Under the pieces are notes generated by a model. It saw only the letters and a program-made list of their open reading frames with translations, made no database searches and had not been told where the DNA came from. The translations under genes and the position numbers were made by a program. 64,000 nt of DNA from Streptococcus sp. 'caviae'. GTDB taxonomy: Bacteria > Bacillota > Bacilli > Lactobacillales > Streptococcaceae. The stretch covers positions 62,001 to 126,000 of the forward strand of contig NZ_MOWR01000002.1 in the NCBI RefSeq assembly GCF_001937065.1, read 5' to 3'. This document shows positions 47,800-55,111 of the stretch, piece by piece. How positions within the stretch are numbered: the first letter of the stretch is position 1; every line of letters starts with the position of its first letter.

Positions 47800-47842
47800 G
47801 CAGTCAAACTCTCTTGAAACGTGTATTTCGGGAGAGTTTTTT
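47791..47842 (+). repeat. Direct repeat A: 3' end and terminator of cshA
   Basis: Starting GACAGATAAGCAGTCAAACT, this 52-bp segment is repeated at 49512-49563 with about six substitutions. It contains the cshA stop codon and a terminator (CTCTC-TTGAAA/TTTC-GGGAGAG plus six T, 47809-47842). The two copies bracket the decayed bacteriocin locus. Confidence 0.85.
47809..47842 (+). terminator. Terminator of cshA
   Basis: ACTCTCTTGAAA pairs with TTTCGGGAGAGT around CGTGTA, followed by T. It is part of direct repeat A. Confidence 0.85.
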
Positions 47843-48047
47843 GATAAATTTCAAATTAAGTTAATAGCTTAAGAAAATAGTCTGAAAATTTGCTCTTTTT
47901 TTATGGTTTATTATCGATTTCATTAAATGAACAGAATTGCCCTTGAATCAGCAAAAAGTAGGGGTTAAAATGAACATGTAGTTTTTGAAAACTTTTAGAA
48001 ACATCTCCTGCTCCATTAGGAATCTTGTGAAATTTTAGGAAGATTTT

Positions 48048-48327
48048 ATGAACACAGTAACATTAGAGTCACTGGGCCTTTGATAATTTTGAAGTAGCGG
48101 ATGCAGCTTATTTGGCTGCTGTAGAAGGTGAGGGTTTTGTCTCGGCTGTTGCTGAAGGGTTTGTGGGAGCTTGTACAGGTGCTACCGCTGCTTATAGACC
48201 TGCTAAGTGGTTATGGAATATTCCGACAGTAGGGCCCTACCTAGCCTTAGGGACTGAAGCAATCGGTATCGTTTCGGGTGCCTATGCTGGTGCCAAAAAC
48301 GGTTGGGGAGACGGTGGCTTCTGGTGA
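48048..48327 (+). pseudogene. Class II bacteriocin precursor with a leader frameshift
   Basis: ATG at 48048, preceded by AGGAAG, reads M-N-T-V-T-L-E-S-L and then runs into a stop at G-L. Removing one G from the GGG at 48074-48076 joins it to a long open frame: A-F-D-N-F-E-V-A-D-A-A-Y-L-A-A-V-E-G-E-G, then a Gly/Ala-rich mature part with GxxxG motifs ending G-W-G-D-G-G-F-W. The leader matches the paralogue at 29649. A +1 frameshift thus separates the start from the body. Sequencing error remains possible. Confidence 0.8.
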
Positions 48328-48420
48328 TGTATCGTTTTTTGATTCAATTCGCTCCGTCTTATTGTAATGGTTATACTAGCTTATTAAGTAAAACAGACTT
48401 AGAAAAGGAAGGATAATGTC

Positions 48421-48561
48421 ATGGAAAGATTTTCTGGACTTCTATTGATGCTGGTTCTCTGTGCTTTAGCAGTTATTTCTTACCGCAGTAAACATATTAT
48501 TGTCTCGTTTATTTGCCTGTTTCTTTTTCTCGGCCTTTGTATCTACAGCATTTTACATTAA
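48421..48561 (+). CDS. 46-residue membrane protein, paralogue of 30200-30340, probable immunity protein
   Basis: Two hydrophobic helices flank I-S-Y-R-S-K. The frame aligns end to end with the ORF at 30200. GGAAGGA lies about 8 nt before the ATG, a better ribosome site than in the first locus. It follows the frameshifted bacteriocin gene, the position expected for an immunity gene, and it is intact. The function is inferred from context. Confidence 0.68.
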   Translation: MERFSGLLLMLVLCALAVISYRSKHIIVSFICLFLFLGLCIYSILH

Positions 48562-48564
48562 AAA

Positions 48565-48636
48565 ACAGAAGCAGCAGGTATTATTAACGGTGCCGTTGCA
48601 AGCGGAAGTTGGTATTTAATAACGGGAGGCGATTGA
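48565..48636 (+). pseudogene. C-terminal fragment of a bacteriocin-like peptide
   Basis: In frame with, and directly after, the stop of the 46-residue ORF come 23 codons reading T-E-A-A-G-I-I-N-G-A-V-A-S-G-S-W-Y-L-I-T-G-G-D, then TGA. The composition (Gly/Ala, aromatic near the end) is that of a class II bacteriocin C-terminus. No start codon or leader is present, so I read it as a remnant. Confidence 0.45.
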
Positions 48637-48644
48637 GATTAATT

Positions 48645-48728
48645 ATGAAGTATATTGTGCTTATAATCATCGGTGCTATATCAGCAATTGTAGGACGAAT
48701 TATTTTGAATAAAATAAATAAAAAGTAA
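48645..48728 (+). CDS. Very small hydrophobic peptide of the second bacteriocin locus
   Basis: A 27-residue ORF (M-K-Y-I-V-L-I-I-I-G-A-I-S-A-I-V-G) ends in a basic tail (N-K-I-N-K-K). It has one predicted helix and is similar in layout to the 25-residue ORF at 30102. A GGGAGG sequence lies 18-23 nt upstream, rather far for a ribosome site. Translation is uncertain. Confidence 0.4.
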   Translation: MKYIVLIIIGAISAIVGRIILNKINKK

Positions 48729-48735
48729 CAAAGTG

Positions 48736-48935
48736 ATGAATTCTCCTATCAGAGGTTTTGTCAGTATTTCCTTGATGATTTTGTGGCAGTGGATATCGCT
48801 TATCTTTTTGAATCAGACGGAGGTGGTTTGATACTTGGTCTTACGAGTGCTATCGCAGGTGGTGTAATTCGTGCTGTGTTTCTGGCAGATTTGCCGGACT
48901 TGCAATCACAGCCCCTAGTTTACCAGTTTAAATGA
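48736..48935 (+). pseudogene. Decayed bacteriocin precursor (frameshifted)
   Basis: An ATG at 48736 opens a frame that drifts away. In another frame the sequence reads F-L-D-D-F-V-A-V-D-I-A-Y-L-F-E-S-D-G-G-G-L-I-L-G-L, clearly the same leader-plus-core pattern as the peptides at 29649 and 48048, here ending in a Gly-Gly-type cleavage site. That frame has no start codon and ends at the TGA at 48933. The mature part is short and has lost the usual Gly-rich tail. Confidence 0.6.
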
Positions 48936-48958
48936 ATAAGAGATTGGAGATGCTCAGA

Positions 48959-49045
48959 ATGCAATCTATAATTTTGGGTTTAGTTGAACTGGTTTTTGGA
49001 GCTTTAGGAGTTGGTCTGCTATGCTATAGTTTGTCAGGCAGCTAG
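48959..49045 (+). CDS. 28-residue hydrophobic peptide, possible
   Basis: The ORF MQSIILGLVELVFGALGVGL, then L-C-Y-S-L-S-G-S, has GGAG 9 nt upstream. It is a single helix with G-x3-G spacing. It overlaps the start of the fragment at 49032 in another frame. It may be a small toxin-like or accessory peptide, or a chance ORF in decayed DNA. Confidence 0.35.
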   Translation: MQSIILGLVELVFGALGVGLLCYSLSGS

Positions 49046-49127
49046 ATGGGGACTCGGCGGTGCTTATTTACTTACATGTGCTGCTGCAGGTGGAATGATA
49101 GGTTACGGTGCAGCAACATTAGATTAA
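49032..49127 (+). pseudogene. C-terminal fragment of a second bacteriocin-like peptide
   Basis: Reading C-Q-A-A-R-W-G-L-G-G-A-Y-L-L-T-C-A-A-A-G-G-M-I-G-Y-G-A-A-T-L-D then TAA, this resembles the end of a two-peptide bacteriocin (Gly/Ala-rich, G-x3-G). There is no start codon in frame; a TAG lies shortly upstream. I read it as the 3' remnant of a deleted gene. Confidence 0.5.
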
Positions 49128-49170
49128 AATGATTTGATGATAGTATTTTCAATCATTTGAGGTATAGATA

Positions 49171-49524
49171 ATGACAAAAAAATGGTCGTTTATTTTTTGT
49201 TCATCTTTAAATGTTATAGTTAATTTATTAATGATTTGGCCATTCAATAATGGAGAAGAAACATTTTCTAATTTATTTTTGATTATTACTACTTTACTGC
49301 TGCTTCCTAGTTTTTTACGAACAGTTGACAATAAACTGACTTCCCTGATTAGAATTGAATCCTCGCTGCTGATTATACTTACAGTCGTTTCAATTATGCA
49401 GTTGCTATATAGAATTGATGCTATATCTGGGACAGTTGCCAGTACAGCAGCACTTATAGCTTGTGGTTTAATAACAGTATTGCTGGTTGCTGGTATTGTC
49501 AGGTGGATAAAGACAGATAAATAG
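49171..49524 (+). CDS. 117-residue four-helix membrane protein, probable immunity/accessory protein
   Basis: Four hydrophobic segments (about residues 7-23, 33-49, 66-82, 88-110) are separated by short polar turns. GAGG lies 8 nt before the ATG. It closes the bacteriocin locus and ends in direct repeat B. I do not recognise a named family. Polytopic proteins of about 110-120 residues in this setting are commonly immunity proteins, so that is the inference. Confidence 0.6.
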   Translation: MTKKWSFIFCSSLNVIVNLLMIWPFNNGEETFSNLFLIITTLLLLPSFLRTVDNKLTSLIRIESSLLIILTVVSIMQLLYRIDAISGTVASTAALIACGLITVLLVAGIVRWIKTDK

Positions 49525-49563
49525 TCAAACTCTCTTGAAACATGTGTTTCAGGAGATTTTTTT
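49512..49563 (+). repeat. Direct repeat B: imperfect copy of the cshA 3' end and terminator
   Basis: This 52-bp segment matches 47791-47842 at about 46 positions. In copy A the bases GACAGATAA encode Asp-Arg-stop of CshA. In copy B the same bases are read in another frame and TAG is used as the stop. The similarity is therefore at DNA level, not from protein conservation. Confidence 0.85.
49530..49563 (+). terminator. Terminator closing the second bacteriocin locus
   Basis: CTCTCTTGAAAC pairs with GTTTCAGGAGA (one mismatch), followed by seven T. It is part of direct repeat B. Confidence 0.85.
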
Positions 49564-49741
49564 ATGTTTGGACTATCTTGTTAAGCGCTTCAGTCTGGAT
49601 TTTTGATGGTTTGAAAATTTAGGCTGGCGAAACTCGTTCACATTTAGCCCTTTGATTTTGTGAGTGCATTTTTTCTAAAATTTTTCTGGAAAAGATGTAC
49701 CCAATTAAGAAAGAAACAGGCGTAGTGCGCCTGTTCTAGTC

Positions 49742-50740
49742 TTATTTAGTATGTTTTGCGATATAATCCAGCTTTTCCTGACGTGTTTTTTGTTTAAATT
49801 TTGCTTCGGCACTCATGGCAGCATTTTTATGGTTAAAAGTTTCAACATAGACCAATTCAACCGGCAGTCTGGCTTTGGTATATTTGGCGCCCTTGCCTGC
49901 CTGATGGGCGGCCAAACGTTTGTCAATATCGGTCGTATAACCAGTGTAGAGGCTGCCGTCAGCACATTTGAGAACATACATATAGGCCTTGTAATCCTTG
50001 CCAAAGTAAATATCGTGAATCTCGTCGGTATAATCATCATTATCCTTATGAACAATCAAAGGCGGCAGAAACTTCATACCGTCAGGAGAACCGTCTTTAA
50101 TCGCTTCAATCAGCAGCATATTGGCCTCTTTATTAGCCTTAGGATAGACAAACTGCACTCTCTTAGGAGCCAGTTTATACTGCTTCAAAGTGTCAATTAT
50201 CTCTAAAAAACGCTCAGGCCGATGCACCATAGCCAAGCGTCCCTTGGTTTTCAGTGCCTGCTGACTGATCTGACAGATTTCGTCAAGGTTGGTTGTGATT
50301 TCGTGCCGAGCCAAAAGATAGTGCTGACTGGCATTTTTCTTAGATGTCTCTGTCGCTTTAAAATAAGGCGGATTGCAAAGAATGAGATCAACACGTGATC
50401 TGGGTGCGTGCTTCATAAGGTTTTTTAAATCATCATGAACCATAGAAACCTGCCCGCTTAAACCATTGAGTTCAATAGACCGCCTTCCCATATCAGCCAG
50501 CCGTTCCTGAATTTCAATCTCAATGATCTTGGCTTTGGTTTTAGTTGAGGCAAACAGCCCGACGGCTCCGTTGCCGGAGCAAAGGTCAACAATCAGCCCC
50601 TTGCTGGGGAATTTTGGAAAACGCGAAAGCAAGACACTGTCAATCGAATAAGAAAAGACATCCTTATTTTGAATAATTTTAACATCAGTTGAAAAGAGCT
50701 GGTCAATTCGCTCTTTCTTTTTTAAAAGAGAATTTTTCAT
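49742..50740 (-). CDS. Fusion of a YabB/TrmN6-type SAM methyltransferase and a GIY-YIG (YazA/UPF0213) domain
   Basis: The protein has 332 residues from the Met at 50740. Residues 1 to about 245 form a Rossmann methyltransferase with a SAM loop (L-C-S-G-N-G-A-V-G) and the N-P-P-Y motif near 122 typical of tRNA1(Val) A37 N6-methyltransferases. Residues about 250-332 are a GIY-YIG nuclease-like domain ([17 protein letters not shown]). In Bacillus these are neighbouring genes, yabB and yazA; here they are one frame. The start is uncertain between 50746 and 50740, and the promoter position favours 50740. Confidence 0.9.
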   Translation of the reverse strand: MKNSLLKKKERIDQLFSTDVKIIQNKDVFSYSIDSVLLSRFPKFPSKGLIVDLCSGNGAVGLFASTKTKAKIIEIEIQERLADMGRRSIELNGLSGQVSMVHDDLKNLMKHAPRSRVDLILCNPPYFKATETSKKNASQHYLLARHEITTNLDEICQISQQALKTKGRLAMVHRPERFLEIIDTLKQYKLAPKRVQFVYPKANKEANMLLIEAIKDGSPDGMKFLPPLIVHKDNDDYTDEIHDIYFGKDYKAYMYVLKCADGSLYTGYTTDIDKRLAAHQAGKGAKYTKARLPVELVYVETFNHKNAAMSAEAKFKQKTRQEKLDYIAKHTK

Positions 50741-50747
50741 AAGCATT

Positions 50748-50756
50748 ATTATAACA
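50748..50756 (-). promoter_or_regulatory. Extended -10 promoter of the methyltransferase gene; probable leaderless mRNA
   Basis: On the minus strand TGTTATAAT (TG-n-TATAAT) ends 7 nt before the ATG at 50740. Transcription starting 7 nt after the -10 box would begin at the start codon. No Shine-Dalgarno is present. Confidence 0.6.
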
Positions 50757-50929
50757 AAAAGGCAAGGGAAATAACCACATATAAATGTTCCCTGGCATAG
50801 GATACCACTTGCTGCGGCTGATTAAAATCAAACACTTTTATTATACACTAAAGAGCAGTTCTGTCATATTTCTTCTGTTAAAAACGTTAAATTTTTAGTA
50901 TAATGAAATCATTATCATGTAATCAAAAT

Positions 50930-51038
50930 TGAACACGGGCTAAAATCCTGGTAAAAAAGATAAACTTCCTTGTGTCTTGGGGACACAGCGTCAGTTTCCT
51001 ATTTTATACGGATTTGAAACGCTCTTTGTATCTTAATT
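50930..51038 (+). repeat. Structured intergenic repeat, diverged 5' half (copy 3)
   Basis: The segment starts TGAACACGGGCT and keeps the order GG-T/C-AAAAA-GAT, TCCCTATTTT-like and CTTTGTATCTT blocks of copies 1 and 2. Its hairpin TGTGTC/GACACA (50971-50987, 5-nt loop) replaces GAATC/GATTC of the other copies at the same place. The 3' half of the element is missing, and the plsC ribosome site follows at once. Confidence 0.65.
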
Positions 51039-51053
51039 AAAGGAGAATTGACA

Positions 51054-51806
51054 GTGTTTTACACTTACCTGCGCTCTTTGCTTGTCTTTTTAATTTGGGC
51101 TGCCAATGGCAATATTCATTATCACCATCGAAAGAAGCTCTTACCTCAAGATGAAAACTATGTTTTGGTAGCTCCCCACCGTACTCTCTGGGATCCAATT
51201 TTTCTAGCATTTGCAGCTCGGCCTAAGCAATTTATCTTTATGGCTAAGAAGGAACTTTTTGGCAACCGTGCCTTTGGCTGGTGGATTCGCATGTGCGGAG
51301 CTTTTCCTATAGACCGGGAAAACCCAGGAACTGAAGCGATCCGCTATCCTGTAAACATGCTTAGAAAGGGCGACCGTTCTCTCATTATGTTTCCAAGCGG
51401 CAGCCGCCACTCTTCTGATGTTAAAGGAGGTGTTGCTGTTATCGCTAAAACCAGTAAGGTCAAAATCATGCCGGCCGCCTATGCGGGTCCTACTTCAATT
51501 AAGGGCCTTCTCAAGCACGATAGGATTGATGTGACCTTTGGAAATCCGATTGATATTTCAGATATTAAGCGCATGAATGACGACGGTATTGAAAAAGTTT
51601 CGCATCGTATTGAAGAGGAATTTGCTCAGATGGATGCAGAAATTGCGACCTTTAAAGATGATAGCCGTCCGAGCTGGTGGAGCTTAATTTACCGCATACC
51701 AGCTATGATTCTGGTGGCTATTGTGCTGGGCCTAACCTATATCTTTTCGTGGTTTGCCAGCTTTGTCTGGAACCCTGAAAAACATCGGGAAAAGAAGTTA
51801 AATTAA
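51054..51806 (+). CDS. plsC: 1-acyl-sn-glycerol-3-phosphate acyltransferase
   Basis: This 250-residue membrane enzyme acylates lysophosphatidic acid to phosphatidic acid. The catalytic H-x4-D is H-R-T-L-W-D near residue 44, and the second motif F-P-S-G-S-R is near 115. Hydrophobic segments lie at both ends. The GTG start at 51054 has AAGGAG 8 nt upstream; the earlier TTG at 51048 is too close to it. It lies just before comEA, as in other streptococci. Confidence 0.92.
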   Translation: MFYTYLRSLLVFLIWAANGNIHYHHRKKLLPQDENYVLVAPHRTLWDPIFLAFAARPKQFIFMAKKELFGNRAFGWWIRMCGAFPIDRENPGTEAIRYPVNMLRKGDRSLIMFPSGSRHSSDVKGGVAVIAKTSKVKIMPAAYAGPTSIKGLLKHDRIDVTFGNPIDISDIKRMNDDGIEKVSHRIEEEFAQMDAEIATFKDDSRPSWWSLIYRIPAMILVAIVLGLTYIFSWFASFVWNPEKHREKKLN

Positions 51807-51829
51807 ATGATATTTAAAGAAAATTGTTG

Positions 51830-51935
51830 GAAAAGCTGAACGAAATGCTCAGCCTTTCTAACGATTTTTTATTTTTGCCTACAGGCGGAAAAAGAGCTGT
51901 TTGATAAAATCTTTTTTTATCAAACAGCTTTTTCG
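51830..51935 (+). terminator. Two successive terminators between plsC and comEA
   Basis: The first is GGAAAAGCTGA/TCAGCCTTTC with T-rich sequence (51830-51875). The second is AGCTGTTTGATAAA/TTTATCAAACAGCT (51895-51931) followed by TTTT. They insulate the competence operon from plsC transcription. Confidence 0.85.
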
Positions 51936-51941
51936 TTGGTT

Positions 51942-51949
51942 TACGAATG
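51942..51949 (+). promoter_or_regulatory. CIN-box (ComX/SigX promoter) of comEA-comEC
   Basis: TACGAATG differs at one position from the competence sigma-factor box TACGAATA. It follows a T-rich -25 region and lies 22 nt before the comEA ATG. This predicts late-competence expression under SigX. Confidence 0.75.
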
Positions 51950-51970
51950 AATAGGTGTAAGGAGGATTAT

Positions 51971-52633
51971 ATGATAGAAGAAATCCTGGATAAATGTAGA
52001 GAAAACAAACGGCTCCTTATTGCAGTCGCTGTTTTTGCTGCCTTGGGACTGGGTTTTTATCTTTTGTTTTCCAATGGAAAAGAGGAACAGAATCATTTGG
52101 AGCGCTCACAAGAACAGTACTTTTCATCAGCAGCTTTATCTGCCCATTCGGAAAAATCAAAGAAAACTCAAGCCGTTTCAACAATAATGGTTGATGTCAA
52201 AGGTGCAGTGAAAAAAGAAGGCGTGTACAGTCTGCCGGCTGGCAGCCGTGTCAACGAGCTTATTGAGAAAGCCGGCGGTTTTTCTGAAAAGGCAGACCAT
52301 AAATCAGTTAATCTTGCGCAAAAACTGCAGGATGAGGCTGTTATTTACGTAGCATCTATCGGAGAAGATATCAGTGTTGTCGATAATTCTCAAAAAGCGG
52401 CAGTTAATCAAAGCAGCAGTTCTCAGACAGCGGTACAGGATAAGATTAACCTAAATACGGCCAGCCTTGCTGATCTCCAAACAATATCGGGCATCGGAGA
52501 AAAAAGGGCACAGGATATTATTGACTACCGTGAAGCAAACGGTGGCTTTCAGTCAGTAGACGATTTGGAAAATATTTCCGGCATTGGTGAAAAAACAGTT
52601 GAAAAGCTGAAAGATTTGGTGAGTATTGATTAA
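51971..52633 (+). CDS. comEA: ComEA, competence DNA receptor
   Basis: This 220-residue protein has an N-terminal membrane anchor (about residues 16-34), a linker, an SLBB domain (about 73-130, V-D-V-K-G-A-V-K-K-E-G-V-Y) and a C-terminal double helix-hairpin-helix (about 157-219, I-N-L-N-T-A-S-L-A-D-L and I-S-G-I-G-E-K) that binds double-stranded DNA during uptake. The start at 51971 follows AAGGAGGA; the extension to 51947 overlaps the promoter region. comEC begins directly after the stop. Confidence 0.95.
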   Translation: MIEEILDKCRENKRLLIAVAVFAALGLGFYLLFSNGKEEQNHLERSQEQYFSSAALSAHSEKSKKTQAVSTIMVDVKGAVKKEGVYSLPAGSRVNELIEKAGGFSEKADHKSVNLAQKLQDEAVIYVASIGEDISVVDNSQKAAVNQSSSSQTAVQDKINLNTASLADLQTISGIGEKRAQDIIDYREANGGFQSVDDLENISGIGEKTVEKLKDLVSID

Positions 52634-52634
52634 G

Positions 52635-54857
52635 ATGCTGCTGTTAAGACCCATTTATCTGGCCTTTTTAACGATTTTGATTTATTTTTTAATCTATCGC
52701 TTTTCCTTCCTAACTGTTTTCTTGGTCTTTTTAAGTTTTATCTTTCTTCTTGCTCAGTATGATCAAAAAACCTGCCTAAAAACATTCGTATTCCTGCTGC
52801 TTTTTGGACTTTATTTTTACCTTTCCTACCAAAAGATAGAATCTGACTATCAAAATGCCCCCAAGCAGGTCGAGGAACTGAGAATTATTCCGGATACTGT
52901 CAGTGTTAATGGTGACAGCCTTAGTTTTCAGGGCAAGTCAGGTCACCGCATTTATCAAGCTTTTTACACCTTAAAATCTCAAAAAGAGAAGCATTATTTT
53001 GAGAATCTCTGGGAAACAAGCCGTATAAAGGTATCTGCTGATTTGACTGAAGCCGACAGTCAGCGGAATTTTGGCGGTTTTGATTATCGAAGCTATTTAA
53101 AAGCACAAAAGATCTACCGCCTAGCCAATGTTAGGAAGATAGAAAGAGCAGTGCCTGAGCAAGACATCTCTTTTTTTGAGAGACTGCATGAATGGCGGCG
53201 CCGAGCCCTGGTGTTTGTCAATCGAAAGTTTCCGGCTCCTATGCGCCATTACATGACCGGCTTGCTTTTTGGCTATTTAGACAAGTCCTTTGATGAAATG
53301 AGTGATATTTATTCCAGCTTGGGCATCATTCATCTTTTTGCTCTCTCGGGCATGCAGGTTGGCTTTTTTATAGGTAATTTTCGCTATTTGGGCTTGCGTT
53401 TAGGGGTGAGGCGGGATTATATGAATTGGCTGCAGCTGCCTTTTTCCTTGGTTTATGCTGGTTTAACAGGCTTTTCAGTATCTGTTGTCCGCAGCCTGCT
53501 GCAGAAGAATCTGTCTAATTTTGGTCTTACAAAGATGGACAATTTTGCAGTGACCCTGTTTACTATGTTTTTTATCATGCCGCATTTTCTCTTAACAGCA
53601 GGCGGAGTGCTCAGTTTTGCCTATGCGTTTATTTTAGGCATGGCTGATTTTCAGCGTCTATCTCAGCCAAAGCGATGGTGTGCTCAGATGCTGGCCCTGA
53701 CTTTAGGTATCCTGCCTCTTCTGATGTGGTATTTTAGCAGTTTTCAGCCTTTGTCTGTCTTTCTAACAGCGCTTTTTTCCCTTATTTTTGACGGTCTTAT
53801 CCTGCCGGTTTTGACAATTGCTTTCTTCCTATCGCCTTTTATCTTATTGACAAATGTTAATTTATTTTTCATCGTTTTAGAGCGGCTTATTGTTCATATT
53901 AATCAGATTTTCAGCCGTCCTTTTGTTTTGGGTAAACCGTCTTTGTGGATATTAGTGCTTATTTTGCTGGCTCTGGCACTGCTCTACGATTATCGGAAGA
54001 AAGGATTGCTGGCTGCTGTGCTTAGTGTTTTTCTTGTTCTTCTGTTTTTGGTAACAAAAAATCCCCCGACCAATGAGGTTACCGTGGTTGATGTTGGACA
54101 GGGGGACAGTATTTTTCTACGAGATATCAAGGGAAAAACAATTCTCATTGATGTGGGAGGACGGGTGCTTTTTTCTAAATCAGCAGAGTGGCAGCGGCGC
54201 ATGAGCGACGCCAATGCTGAGAAAACTCTGATTCCTTATTTGAAAAGCCGCGGCGTCAGTAAAATTGATCAAATGGTTCTCACGCACACAGATGCTGACC
54301 ATATAGGAGATATGGAAGCTGTCGCAAAGGCTTTTAAAATCGGACAAGTCTTAGTCAGTTCCGGCAGTCTGACCGATACAGATTTTGCAGCCAGACTAAA
54401 AAAGCTGCAGGTGAAAATAAGTGTTCTTAAGGCTGGAGACAGGCTGCCTATCATGGGCAGTCAGCTGCAGGTGCTTTATCCTTTTAAAACCGGAGATGGT
54501 AGCAATGATGATTCTGTGGTTCTCTATGGCAGGCTTCTGAATTTGAGCTTTCTTTTTACAGGTGATTTGGAAAAAGAAGGAGAGGACAAGCTGATGGCAG
54601 CCTACCCTAATCTAAAAACCGATGTTTTAAAAGCAGGACATCATGGGTCTAAAGGCGCTTCCTCTGCTAAGTTTTTAAGGCAGATTCAGCCTCAAGCAAC
54701 CCTTATTTCTGCAGGGAAAAATAACCGATACAGGCACCCGCATCAAGAAACGTTGAAACGTTTAATTAAGATTAGAAGCCAGATTTATCGGACGGATCAG
54801 CAAGGTGCCCTTCGCTTTACAGGAATTAAAAATTGGACACTTGAAACAGTGAACTAA
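52635..54857 (+). CDS. comEC: ComEC, competence DNA channel protein
   Basis: This 740-residue polytopic membrane protein has an N-terminal DUF4131-type region, the ComEC/Rec2 competence domain (about residues 200-460, with G-I-I-H-L-F-A-L-S-G-M-Q-V near 229) and a C-terminal metallo-beta-lactamase domain (T-H-T-D-A-D-H-I-G-D near 550). It imports single-stranded DNA during transformation. The ATG at 52635 starts 1 nt after the comEA stop; an in-frame TTG at 52626 overlaps comEA. The intact frame implies functional late competence genes. Confidence 0.95.
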   Translation: MLLLRPIYLAFLTILIYFLIYRFSFLTVFLVFLSFIFLLAQYDQKTCLKTFVFLLLFGLYFYLSYQKIESDYQNAPKQVEELRIIPDTVSVNGDSLSFQGKSGHRIYQAFYTLKSQKEKHYFENLWETSRIKVSADLTEADSQRNFGGFDYRSYLKAQKIYRLANVRKIERAVPEQDISFFERLHEWRRRALVFVNRKFPAPMRHYMTGLLFGYLDKSFDEMSDIYSSLGIIHLFALSGMQVGFFIGNFRYLGLRLGVRRDYMNWLQLPFSLVYAGLTGFSVSVVRSLLQKNLSNFGLTKMDNFAVTLFTMFFIMPHFLLTAGGVLSFAYAFILGMADFQRLSQPKRWCAQMLALTLGILPLLMWYFSSFQPLSVFLTALFSLIFDGLILPVLTIAFFLSPFILLTNVNLFFIVLERLIVHINQIFSRPFVLGKPSLWILVLILLALALLYDYRKKGLLAAVLSVFLVLLFLVTKNPPTNEVTVVDVGQGDSIFLRDIKGKTILIDVGGRVLFSKSAEWQRRMSDANAEKTLIPYLKSRGVSKIDQMVLTHTDADHIGDMEAVAKAFKIGQVLVSSGSLTDTDFAARLKKLQVKISVLKAGDRLPIMGSQLQVLYPFKTGDGSNDDSVVLYGRLLNLSFLFTGDLEKEGEDKLMAAYPNLKTDVLKAGHHGSKGASSAKFLRQIQPQATLISAGKNNRYRHPHQETLKRLIKIRSQIYRTDQQGALRFTGIKNWTLETVN

Positions 54858-55111
54858 GAGAAGATGGTTGCCAGTGCTGCACCATTGTTTGAACTGACTG
54901 CGGTCAGTTCAGTCTGTAAATGTACTTGATTAGCTTTTTTGCTAAGGACTGTTTCCCCTGTAGGGAGAGCAGGCAAGAGCCGATTTTTGAAAAGTATATG
55001 ACAAGAACCTGCCATACTGCTGGGGCAGCAAGCGGGAAATAGAAGCGTTCTTGTTTTCCTGCGGAAATTGTGGTATTCTGATAGAGTAAAAAATAGTAAG
55101 GGAGTTTATCT

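Noticed and set aside
48010..48047. Possible direct repeat CATTAGGAA/TTTTAGGAA before the bacteriocin gene as a ComE/BlpR box
   Set aside because: The spacing is about 19 bp rather than the 20-21 expected, and there is no room for a promoter before the ATG; the second unit is simply the ribosome site.
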